The notes under the pieces are model-generated. The model was not told the DNA's origin and did not search any database. It was given only the letters and a program-made list of their open reading frames with translations. The translations under genes were made by a program, and so were the position numbers. Below, one piece after another: positions 12,801-23,170 of a stretch of 64,000 bases of DNA (its first letter is position 1; each line of letters starts with the position of its first letter). The stretch is taken from positions 62,001 to 126,000 of the forward strand of contig WION01000036.1 in the NCBI GenBank assembly GCA_015039365.1, given 5' to 3'. The DNA is from Amanita rubescens (lineage: Eukaryota > Basidiomycota > Agaricomycetes > Agaricales > Amanitaceae).

Positions 12801-14601
12801 CTACCAGTTTGTTAGTGATGCTATACATTTTTCTGGAAAACTGTTTCATCACCTTGCCCTACAATCAACAGCGTGTGAGTGACAATGAGCATCTTCCAGA
12901 AAAGCAATCTCAGAATGTATTAAACAGGGAGTGAGTATCATCATGCAAAATTCTCAAGGGTGTCTTATCATCTAGCAATCATGTGATAACTTCTTCTATG
13001 ACCAACAGGCAGTAAGGGAATTATACATTTTCTAAAAAGCAAATTTATTACATACAATCTTTCTTTGACAAACAGCATGGAGTTAGTGTACTTGCATGAT
13101 TTTCTTCAAGGAAGCCTCACCATGTGTTATTTTCTTGGCCAACAGGAAGTGAGTTCTGTGTATTGTTCATTTCTCTGAAATACAGTCTTATGGCATATTT
13201 TCCTATGACCAACAGCCAGCAGTGAGTGGAATAAGATTACAATCCCCTGAGGTGTAGTCTTTTGACATTTTTCCTAACCAACAGAATGGAAATGTGAGTC
13301 ACATTGTATACATACACAATTTCTTCAAACCCTAATATATTTCTTTTCCTTCACCAACAGTTTGTGGGTGGCAATGCACATCATTCTGAAAAGCAACCTC
13401 ATGGTATATTCTGCAATGCACAACAGCCAGTGAGTAGCCTTATTATTAAAAGGCAGTCTTATCACATCATTTCTGGTCTTCAAAAGGTAGTGGGTTATAT
13501 TGTAACACATTTGTGAACAGGAGTCACATTATATCTGTTTCATGATCAATAGGGAGTGAGTGTCATCCTGCACTTTGAATGGCAGACTGGTTCATCACAT
13601 CTTCTCCTAGCATGCCCAACAGCGAGTGCGTGGCATTGCACATCTCATAAAATTCAATTTTATGGCACATTCTCATCATCAACAGCATGTGTGTGATATT
13701 TTACCTTTGTTGTAAAGTTAATTACATTTTGTCCATCTCCAACAGGAAGTAAGTGATATTTAAGGGAAGGAAGTCACATCTGAGTCGAGTCACATCTTAT
13801 ACAATTGAAAGTTTGTGAGTGATATTGTGCAATTTTATGTATGGGGATTCCCATGACCAACAGGGAGTGAGTGAGACTGAACATCTTTATGCTACCAAAA
13901 TCCATGATACTTCTAATGACAACAGAAAGTGAGTGGCACTAAAACTTTTGAACATGAGCCTCATTATATTCCAATCCATCAATGCTTGATGTATTATTTG
14001 AATGTAACAGGAAGTGAGCAGCATACAAGTGTCTTTCTGTGCTTTCCCCATTTTTACTGCTAACCATAGATTGTAAGATTGCTTTTCAGTTTGTCTAATT
14101 CCTGAGCTTTTGTGTCTTCCCAGGCAAGTGATATCAGCATGAGATTTATTAATACTGTGACATTTATCTATATGCTAGTTTGTAAGTCTGCTTCTGCATT
14201 TGAAACCTGATTCTTTCTTATAATATGAAAGGGACCACTTTTATCTTTGTTTGGAGATGTTCCAAACAAATTTTCAATAACTGTATGCATTACTCTTTCC
14301 CATCTGATAAATAACTGATATCAGCACAATTTGAAGCCCACAGCCTGCCAAGTTTTAATTTGTAAAAGTTGCTTCTCTTCACTAACTCTCTTCATGCTAA
14401 TGCATTCAAGCAATGAATATTATTGCTAAGCTATCATTTTGGATTGGCAAACCATTCCGGGAATCAGTCATGGAGGCTTTTGACAAATTTAAGAGAGAGG
14501 GCTATGTGCAGAAACTGAAAATGGCCATTACTTTGCAGGCCATAGATTTGAGCAAGGAAGACTTAGTTGTATTTATGTGCCAGCATGTGACCCACATTTG
14601 A
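9803..14601 (+). CDS. P-loop GTPase with array of one-codon exons (left copy)
   Basis: Leading exons: 9803-9839, 9900-10058, 10106-10152, 10211-10380, 10437-10513, 10598-10786, 10845-10980, 11029-11104; all phases agree (297 aa). Motifs: G1 GRANAGKTT at residues 37-45, G3-like DSQG and G4 TKFD, so it should bind guanine nucleotide. Then comes a run of tiny exons (see separate feature), including a 30-nt exon at 11282-11311 starting MSAT. It ends with 14232-14282, 14325-14361 and 14411-14601, the last with an FWIGKPFRESV segment. The junctions at 11105-11227 and 14073-14178 are not fully resolved. Estimated length is about 448 aa. It resembles the G-domain proteins expanded in Agaricomycetes; the cellular role is unknown. 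The first intron is supported by the mirrored copy, where an indel falls inside it. Confidence 0.75.
11225..14184 (+). repeat. Array of ~45 micro-exon units (mostly 3 nt) in GTPase gene
   Basis: Each unit is a 3' splice site, a short core and a 5' splice site. Examples: cag|TGG|gtgagc at 11362, cag|TTT|gtgagt at 11418, cag|GAA|gtgagt at 11472, cag|ACA|gtgagt at 11536, cag|GCA|gtgagt at 11838, cag|TAT|gtgagt at 12032, cag|GGA|gtgagt at 12686, cag|CGT|gtgagt at 12872. I count 42 cores of 3 nt, two of 6 nt (13076-13081, 13216-13221) and one of 9 nt (13285-13293). Spacers are 49-82 nt, mostly 53-67. Most acceptors end tgaccaacag or tgatcaacag. A few donors are weak (gtctca at 11601, gtttgt at 11720) and two are GC type (gcaagt at 11231 and 12166). 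Spacers share sequence with each other, so the units arose by duplication. Whether the cores are really spliced in is an inference. Confidence 0.8.
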
Positions 14602-14654
14602 TGGTAAGTCCTTCAGTTTCAATTCATAAAATACCCATGCACATTTGAGGCAGG

Positions 14655-14900
14655 ATGTCCAAGTTGGCAGTGCTTCCACAGTACATGAAACTCATTTTAA
14701 TTTACCTGGATATGCTCCATCTTTTGCCACTACTGTTTTCATCCATTCTACTTAAGTTTCTTACTGATGTCATTCCACACTCCAAGTTGGCAGTGCTTCC
14801 ACATGAAACTTATTTTGATTTACCTGGATATACATAGTTCATCTTTTGTCACTACTGTTTTCCTCCAGTGTACTTATAATGCCCCCAGTTTCTTACTTCT
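14655..14900 (+). repeat. Local tandem duplication inside left arm
   Basis: A segment starting tccaagttggcagtgcttcc occurs at about 14657 and again near 14781, each followed by the same tgaaactcat...ttacctggatat...cactactgttttc stretch. The right arm has it once (about 17920-18040), so the duplication arose after the arms formed, or one copy was lost on the right. Confidence 0.7.
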
Positions 14901-15957
14901 GCTGTCCAAATTTCTTCCATAGAAGTATCTTTAGTATGCAGAATCTGATCATATCATGATGGAATGTTTGTGTAGTAGTGTAGCCAAGTCATGGGCTGCA
15001 TGGGACAGTTTCAACAAGAGACTAGAGTGAAAGGATGAATGCAGAGTCAGAAAATGCTTTGACCATTAATGTTGCAATGAAAAGGGAAAAAACTGGCATT
15101 GACAATATGTATCAGTATTGTAAAGGTCAGATCTTACTACAATACAGTGGTGCTGATCCAGAATCAGGTTTTCAAAAATCATTCCCTTGGGAACATGTGT
15201 TACAAACTCATTAATCTCAACCTAAGTTGCAATGGCAACTCTAGTCATGATTTACAAGTCTAAGTCAAACAGCAGTTGAGACTACAAGTTGAATACTAAG
15301 TTAAGCATTAACTTAGTATCAGTGAGGATGATTGTGGTTGAGTGAGTAGAACAAGTGAGATTGGCAATGTAGAACAGCTAAGCCAAACTTAAGGTTCAAC
15401 TCTAGTAATACATGCCTTTATATACATGTTAAAACAAGGTGTACTGTAAGAAGCAATAAGGGAAGTATCGTAATTAGAACAACACATATTGGACAAAGGG
15501 ATGGTATTGATAAAGAAATGGACTTGTCCATATGAATCAAGCATAAGGGATACAATGAGTAAGGTAGGCATAAAGAAAATTAACATGTCTGACTAATTAT
15601 GTATGCATAATGTGGCCCAGGGTCTGTACTGTGTTGCAACAACATGTACAACACACCCTATGGCAAAAGCCTATAATTAGAAATCCTACTGTAACAAGTG
15701 GAAATGCAGGAGTCATGAGGGCCACATCTCGTGTTGGTTGCACTGGGAAGGCCCACAAACTCAACAAAAGACATGCACATATGCAAATATCATGGAATAT
15801 ACCAAGCCAGCACCTGCAATGGAAAGTGTTCCCAGACCTGTTGCCTGAAGTCCATGATAATTCATGAGCTCCATGATGGCCTGGGTCCAGATTGTATGCT
15901 TGAATTCCTCCAGATCATCAGCTTAGTGGAATCTAGCTCAGCAAATGCAGTGTTAAC

Positions 15958-16823
15958 TAGTGTTTACAGGTCAGGTCACAATAACTGGAAAATAACTGTA
16001 ACCTGACCTAACCGCTACCAGTTATAACCTGACTGTCGGTCACAGTTATACCAGTCAGTGATCAGTTACAGTTACAGTTATGGCCAATGGCCCAATTGGT
16101 ATAACTGATCTATAACTGGTCATGACTGGTCATAACCAGTTATGATGACCAACTTGAAATGGGTTATTTGTAGCGAACTACACTGTCTACATTATCTTGA
16201 ATTACCATATATCTTGAGCTCTAAAAGGGATACAACTCCGACTTACCCATGTATTTAAAAAGAAATTTTGAAAAAGATGACTACATGACCACTATACCTC
16301 CCAACTCTCTACCTCACAATCTTCAGAAAAATAGCAAAATACTCTGCCAATAATGACACTGCAATTGGTGGAGCATTTTCTATTTTTAGTTGCAGATTAT
16401 CCTATACATGTCACCACCAACCATCAGAAAAAATAGCAAAATACTCCACCAGTGACAACACTGCAATTGGTGGAGCATTTTTTATTTTCTACTTGCAAAT
16501 TATCCTATACATACATGCCACCAACCCTCAGAAAGAATAGCAAAATACTCTGCCGGTGATGAGACTGAAATTGGCAGAGCATTTTCAATTTCTATTTGCA
16601 GATTTTTAACTGGTCATGACCAGTTAGTATGACCAGTCAATCATAACCAGTCATCTTCTAACCAGTTATAACCAGTTACACAAGGTTAACCTGACCAGTT
16701 GTGACCAGTTACAACTGGTCAGGTTACAGTTACTAGGTTTAGGGGTCATTCAATAACTGGTTACAGTCACAGTTATTCAAAATTTGGGCAAATAACCTGA
16801 CCTGACCTGACCTGTAAACACTA
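15958..16823. mobile_element. Non-autonomous hAT-like MITE with 8-bp target duplication
   Basis: The 866-bp element starts TAGTGTTTACAGGTCAGGTC and ends with the inverse, a terminal inverted repeat of about 20 bp. It is flanked on both sides by the identical octamer gtgttaac (15950-15957 and 16824-16831). An 8-bp duplication and a TAGTG-type end fit the hAT superfamily. There is no transposase frame. Inside are many subterminal copies of short motifs such as taactggtcatgacc in both orientations, and a ~103-bp block repeated three times (16323-16610). Confidence 0.8.
16323..16610. repeat. Three tandem ~103-bp repeats inside the MITE
   Basis: Copies start with cagaaa(a/g)aatagcaaaatact at about 16324, 16424 and 16529. 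Each continues with a gcaattggtggagcatttt-like stretch and a tgca(g/a)att or similar end. They sit between the subterminal motif clusters of the element. Confidence 0.7.
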
Positions 16824-18088
16824 GTGTTAACATTGCACGTTAATATGTTATCAGTGCAACAATCCAAAAGGATGACTGACAGCACTGAATGCTCTCTTTT
16901 TTGCTTGCAACATACAGAAAACAAAAGGTCATGTGATCACAGCAAAACATCACCAGGCATGAATTGTGCATTCCACCCAAAAGTATGCATCACTGACTGT
17001 TAATTACTTTATATGAGTTGTCCTTTACTCTACATTATATCATGCTGCCTGATAAATGACCAGGAAAAATATAGTTTATTGAGCATTGATATATCATTTG
17101 GACAGTATAGCCTCCCATATATTCAACAGTAGCATGGAAGTAGTGTACCAGAAATAGGAGTGGGATATACTGATGATTTATTTGATGCATGCACTCATCA
17201 GACAATGAATCTTTGTTGAATTCTTTGTTGTGGTCTGTATGTGGAAAATAGCCACTGCAACCTGGGATAAATGGTTCTTGACATATTTGGGTTGTGCACC
17301 ACCATGTTCAAACACCATTATCAGCCCATAATCTTAGTAAGATTATGCCTTGTTTTCATGGCACACTCATCTTAGACTATCCCTTTGGTTTTATTAGTCT
17401 AAGCCTACATATATGTATAATAGCATTGTAACTCAGTGATAGTCTTAGTCCATGAGTTGGGCACTGCTTAGTCTACTAAGCCTAAATGTACATATCATGG
17501 CATTTGCACAATAGTCTTAGACTATGTGCATCTGCAGTATAGAGTTTTATTGAATGACAGTGAAATATTTGGGGTGTGCAGGGTTTGTTAATGGTATCAC
17601 TGGTATGGGATAGGTGCAGTACACACCTAGGTGGGCATCTTATATAGCAATTGCAGACTGGAATTCATTGACCAAATCCTACAATAATGATTGGTAGTGT
17701 ATCATTGTGTGATCCTTTGTTACAGCTCTTTAAATGGTAGATAAGTCCTGATAATGTTTTATATAGTAATTGCAGAGTGGGATTTGTTCATCAGAACTAT
17801 CTAGTTATACCAAACACCAGCTGAAATCCTGATGCATGCCTTGGCTACAATACCACACAAAGAGTCCATGATCATGGTATAATCAGAGTCTGCATACTTC
17901 GATGGAAGAAGTTTTGACAGCAAAAGTAAGAAACTTAAGTAGAATGGATGAAAACAGTAGTGGCAAAAGATGGAGCATATCCAGGTAAATTAAAATGAGT
18001 TTCATGTACTGTGGAAGCACTGCCAACTTGGACATCCTGCCTCAAATGTGCATGGGTATTTTATGAATTGAAACTGAAGGACTTACCA

Positions 18089-21000
18089 TCAAATGTGGGT
18101 CACATGCTGGCACATAAATACAACTAAGTCTTCCTTGCTCAAATCTATGGCCTGCAAAGTAATGGCCATTTTCAGTTTCTGCACATAGCCCTCTCTCTTA
18201 AATTTGTCAAAAGCCTCCATGACTGATTCCCGGAATGGTTTGCCAATCCAAAATGATAGCTTAGCAATAATATTCATTGCTTGAATGCATTAGCATGAAG
18301 AGAGTTAGTGAAGAGAAGCAACTTTTACAAATTAAAACTTGGCAGGCTGTGGGCTTCAAATTGTGCTGATATCAGTTATTTATCAGATGGGAAAGAGTAA
18401 TGCATACAGTTATTGAAAATTTGTTTGGAACATCTCCAAACAAAGATAAAAGTGGTCCCTTTCATATTATAAGAAAGAATCAGGTTTCAAATGCAGAAGC
18501 AGACTTACAAACTAGCATATAGATAAATGTCACAGTATTAATAAATCTCATGCTGATATCACTTGCCTGGGAAGACACAAAAGCTCAGGAATTAGACAAA
18601 CTGAAAAGCAATCTTACAATCTATGGTTAGCAGTAAAAATGGGGAAAGCACAGAAAGACACTTGTATGCTGCTCACTTCCTGTTACATTCAAATAATACA
18701 TCAAGCATTGATGGATTGGAATATAATGAGGCTCATGTTCAAAAGTTTTGGTACCACTCACTTTCTGTTGTCATTAGGAATGCCATGGATTTCCATAGTA
18801 TAAAGATGTTCAGTCCCACTTACTCCCTATTGGTCATGGGAATCCAATCCACACTGAAAATTGCACAATATCACTCACAAACTGTGAATTGTACAAGATG
18901 TGATGTGACTTCCTTCCCTTTAAATATCACTTACTCGCTGTTGGAGATGGACAAAATGTAATCAACTGTAGAACAAAGGTAAAATATCACACACATGCTG
19001 TTGATGATGAGAATGTGCTATGAAATTGAATTTATGAGAAGTGTAATGTCACACACTTGCAGTATGTCATGCTAGGAGAAGATGTGATAAACCAGTCTGC
19101 CATTCAAAGTGCAGAATCACCTGTTGGAAATAGGAGAATTTGCCATATTTCAGAGAAATGCAGCAGCGAATACACTGAACCCACTTCCTGTTGGCCAAGA
19201 AAAAACACATGATGAGGCTTCCTAAGTTGAGGAAAATCATGCAAGTGCACTGACATGATGCTATTTGTCAAAGAAAAATATGTAATAAAATTGCTTTTTA
19301 GAAATGTGTAATTCCCTTACAGCCTGTTGATCATAGAAGAAGTGATCATGTGATTGCTAGGTGATAAGACTCCCTTGAGAATTTCACATGATGATACTCA
19401 CTCCCTGTTTGTTGCATTCTGAGACTACTTTTCTGGAAGATGCTCATTGTCACTCACACTCTGTTGATTGTAGGACAAGGTGATGAAACAATTTTCCAGA
19501 AAAATGTATAGCATCACTGACAAACTGGTGGTGGTAAAGGATGTGGTGAAATCACCTCTTACTAGCAATATGTTCACTTACATACTGAAGGCAATAGAAA
19601 ACAATGTGATAAGTGTGACAACCATCCAAAAAACTGTGCAGACTGAACTCCCTGTTGGAGATAACAGTTGTAATATGTCATCACCTTTCAGAAAATATGA
19701 AATATCACTCACAAACTATTGGGGATGTGAAATTGTGTGATGAGACTGCCATCAAAATTTTAAAATATTCACTCACTGCCTGTTGGTGATAGAAAACCAG
19801 TGATGAGACTGGATTGCAGAAAATTGTGTAACATAACTGACAAACTGTTGGTCATAAAGAAATACAATGAATATTTGTTCCAGACAACTGTTAAATGTCA
19901 CTCACTGCCTGTTAACCATAGGAAGGAGGTTAAGTATCAGAAAAACATGTAATGCCACTGACATGCTGTTGACCATAAGAAATGAGCTGTGATGATTGCT
20001 GTTTATATCACCCACACTCTGTAGACATAGGAACAAATGTCATAAGATTGCTTTCAGAAAATAGTGCAATGTTAATCACACGCTATTAATTATCATGTGT
20101 TGAGGTTGCCTTCTAGAGAAATAAATGTCACTTGCATTCTGTCCATTGTAAGAAGAAGAGGTGATGAAGCTTTCTTTCAGACAAATGCCCAATGTTACCC
20201 ACAGACTGATTGCATGATTAATATTTCCTGAGAGTTTGTTTTAGACAAAGGTGCAAGTTCACTCACATACTGTTGTTCATATTACCACAAGCTGTTATAA
20301 GATGCCTGCCAAAGTGCATGATGGGATTACTTACTGACTGCGACATAAGGACATGATTAATTCTCCTAGTATAGGAGTGAACAGTGCACCACTCACTTTC
20401 TATTGTTCATGTACTCAGTGTGAAGAGACTGCCCAGAAGACAATGTAGGTCTTCACTCACTACCTGTATTGAGTGACTTAGAATGAATATCAGTAGTTGG
20501 ATGGACACTGTCACTTACTCGCTATTGTTAAGATGTAATTAAACAAGATTTGTTCAAATATAAGTATAATGTCACAAACATTCTGTTGCTTGTTGGATCA
20601 GGGTAGACATTAAAAAAATGTTAATGTCACTCACTTTCTTGATGTGATAGAATGTGATGCAGTGTGAGTCCCAAGGTCAGGAAAATATTGTGACACTGAC
20701 TGCCTTTTAATTATAGAATGTAGCAGGACAACATTGTTTAAATGGGTAGATTTACTCACTGTCTGTTGGTCACATCATGAGCCATGGGACTCCCTGTCAG
20801 GAATTAAGTGGTACACTCACTTCCTGTTGATGATGGGACAAGACATTTACATAACCAAGTGAAGCATCACTCACAAACTGATGGTCATGAGACAAGGCAC
20901 CATATGTATCTACATGAGTGGTTGAATTTTGCTCACCCACTGCCATCCAATCATTAAACTTTGTACAAATGGTATGTGATAGAATACACCTGAATTTCTT

Positions 21001-22500
21001 TCATTTCTGTAGCAGACATCTAGCACAAGGCTAATTAGGGCACATGCAAATAAATCACAGTGTTACTTGCATGCTGTTGCATATTTTGTGAATCTTTAGC
21101 ATGTCATATAAAATTGGACACCTGCCTGCCTGCGGAACTGTTCCCAATTCAATTCTTTCTACATTGCTGTGCAGATATTTAACAAACTATGCATACCCAG
21201 TAATGTGGAAATTTGCTAAGAACAACAATAGCAGTGTCTTCCCATGTGAAATTACTCTTATTGATGATGGCTCTGAGAATGGTCAGTGCATGAAAAGAAA
21301 TGCTTTAATATGAACCTCACTGAAATGCAGCCTTAACACAGAGATCAAGGTTATTCTTCTGTGTTGAGACAAACAAATGATGTAAGCTTTCATCATCAAT
21401 TGCATCAGCAGTCTGTTGAGCTAATTCAGGACAGTGCTTCTCTGGTAAATCCATGTCTATTTTTCAAGCAATATTATTTATGTTACTAGAGAGATGGAAT
21501 GCTTGCCTTCTCACCTTCCAATCGCACATATGCCTTAGGAGGATATTTGGCATCTAAGACTTTGGGAAGGTAAACCTCTTGAAAAGTATGTTCAGCATTG
21601 TTCCTAGCCATTTCCCACTTATCTTCAATGTATGGATTCATTAAGGTAACATATTCATTAATGATTTGACCATCAAATTTGGTAAACACAACCACCAAAG
21701 GAACTGCAAGGTTATGTATATGAATTTTGTTAATACACTGGCATCATAGATTTTGGGGCAGGTAGAAGCCAATTTGAGCAATAAATATTTACCTTTGCCA
21801 GTCCCTTTTGTAAAAAATGCAAGCTCTGCAGGTAGAATGGGACGAGGGCCATCCATGGGGATGCAGTACCTACATACAATAAGCCAGATCAGGAATGTGA
21901 GTTAAAAGCACAAGGAATATACCAAATTGCATGCAACTGATTCTTTATCTCAGTTTCTCCAGACCTCTTTTCAATGAAGTCCCAAACAATCTCCAATTCC
22001 TCAGTTGCACCAGATTCAAAACCTTGAGAGTCATGGAAGATAAAATTACTTCCATCAAATGTGATTTGATGCTCAATATCATGAAGGCCTCTCTGGTGAT
22101 ATGTAACTGGATATGAACAAAGTATGTTGAGATGTCACAAGTCAACTTACCTCAACTGATGAAATCAAATGAGACCCAGTGGGTAAAAGCTCTTTACCTA
22201 CAAAGAACTAAGAATTTAAAAGCAGAAATTTGAGGCAGGCTTACCATCCTTGTCATATATGATAGGCTTTGCTCCCCTTGCTACACCACAAATCTTCTCA
22301 AGGACAGTTGTTTTGCCAGCATTGGCCCTTCCTATGATAAGGATACGAAAATGGGGACATAGGTATTGATCTTTGAGCATTTTGACATGTTTCTCTGAGT
22401 CATCTATATCCAAATACACTAGTCAAATTTTGGGAGGGGATAGAAATGCATATATTTGCCTACTTGATAGAAGCATGCTAGTTGTATGAGTATCTTCCAT
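18089..22500 (-). CDS. P-loop GTPase with array of one-codon exons (right copy)
   Basis: Mirror copy of the gene at 9803-14601, starting at ATG 22500. The G-domain exons keep GRANAGKTT, DSQG and TKFD with few substitutions (for example AIINKS where the left copy has AIITKS). The second intron has a better donor here (gtaagc, against gtgggc on the left). The region that would be translated if the first intron were retained is frameshifted, which supports that intron. The last exon 18089-18279 encodes the same C-terminal peptide as the left copy. The two genes face each other at their 3' ends across the spacer. Intact frames in both copies suggest both are under some constraint, but expression is unknown. 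Confidence 0.7.
18509..21073 (-). repeat. Mirrored micro-exon array (right copy)
   Basis: On the plus strand the units read as actcac|NNN|ctgttg, the complement of cag|NNN|gtgagt. About 37 units align one-to-one with the left array. Units matching left 13216-13489 are missing here. The core that is GGA at 13553 is absent at 19115-19123, leaving acceptor and donor directly abutting. The 6-nt unit is kept as CATCAT instead of CATGGA. Core differences include GCA/GTA (20461), CAT/AAT (20136), GAA/CGT (20080), GAT/AGT (20016), TAT/GCA (19906), CGT/AGT (19458), GCA/GCT (19321) and GAA/CGA (18935), left codon first. Confidence 0.75.
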
Positions 22501-22851
22501 CACCAGTGCTTTGTGTAGAGTGTTTATTGTAGTATGGTGCAGATGTAATAATGAGCTCAGGAGAGAAGTGGGAAAGTGATGTGAATCTAGGAGAAAGTGT
22601 GTCCGAGACTCCGAGTTCAACTTGATTGTCGGAGGAACCAGCTGGTAGGGAACAGTGAATGGTGGCACTGCCATCAGTTGTGAAGCAACAGCAGCTTCTG
22701 GAGCTCACCAGTAGTATGTGCAAGTCTAGGTAACTTGGCACTGGGCAGTGCTGAGATGGCGTGTCGGGCTCTGAAATGAGGGTGGTCAGCCTCCCAGACA
22801 GCGGCGTGCAAATGAAACACTGACGTGTTCAGTTGAGAGCACTGCGATAGA

Positions 22852-23170
22852 ATGGCTGGTGCGTTTGGCGGAAGAACAAGCACGAGGCAGGGACCCCTGG
22901 AACCTAAGCCAAGTTGTACGTATTTGGTCAGTTACTTCATTTGGCAATGTCATCAGGAAGGTTTCGTCCGAAGTGTGCGACCATTCTTCGCTGCAAAGCG
23001 TATTCCAAGCAATACGTGGCAGGCTGATTCCGAGCGTGCCAGTGGATTGGAAAACGAGGGGGGTATGCCTTCGGAGTGACTTCCTCAGGCCACGTGTTTC
23101 ATCGCCTCCGTTGCTTTCATCCCCGTCGTCCGTCTCTCAATCAGGCAGCATCAAGGAAGTTGTGTCCAAG
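22852..23170 (+). pseudogene. Decayed copy of the small membrane protein gene
   Basis: Mirror of 9151-9443. The first exon is intact (ATG 22852, MAGAFGGRTSTRQGP). The second exon has insertions (near 23017 and 23037) that shift the frame, and the acceptor context changed from ttccag to ttccaag. The reading ends soon after at tga (about 23079), before the membrane segment. Confidence 0.6.

Larger units (their letters stand above)
7279..14965 (+). repeat. Left arm of 17.7-kb imperfect palindrome
   Basis: This segment reads, in reverse complement, like 17865-24977. Similarity begins at gctcagagccgca (7279) and continues through the small membrane gene, the GTPase gene and its exon array to about 14965. 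Examples of matches: the last GTPase exon encodes an identical 62-residue peptide in both arms, and the 30-nt exon at 11282-11311 is identical. The arm carries extra sequence relative to its mate: several array units and a local tandem duplication near 14655-14900. I saw no terminal repeat or target duplication at the outer edges, so it looks like an inverted segmental duplication rather than a simple transposon. Edges are approximate. Confidence 0.85.
14966..17864. other. Palindrome spacer, no gene recognised outside the MITE
   Basis: AT-rich single-copy DNA between the arms. It holds a 12-bp-arm hairpin at 15293-15319 (atactaagttaa, loop gca), the hAT-like element at 15958-16823, and two related stretches around 17640 and 17760 sharing tatatag(c/t)aattgcaga. 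No credible coding frame. Confidence 0.55.

Noticed and set aside
11225..14184. Array looked at first like a CRISPR or simple satellite
   Set aside because: Units are only loosely alike, have no constant repeat with unique spacers, and the constant parts are splice signals; a eukaryotic host makes CRISPR irrelevant.
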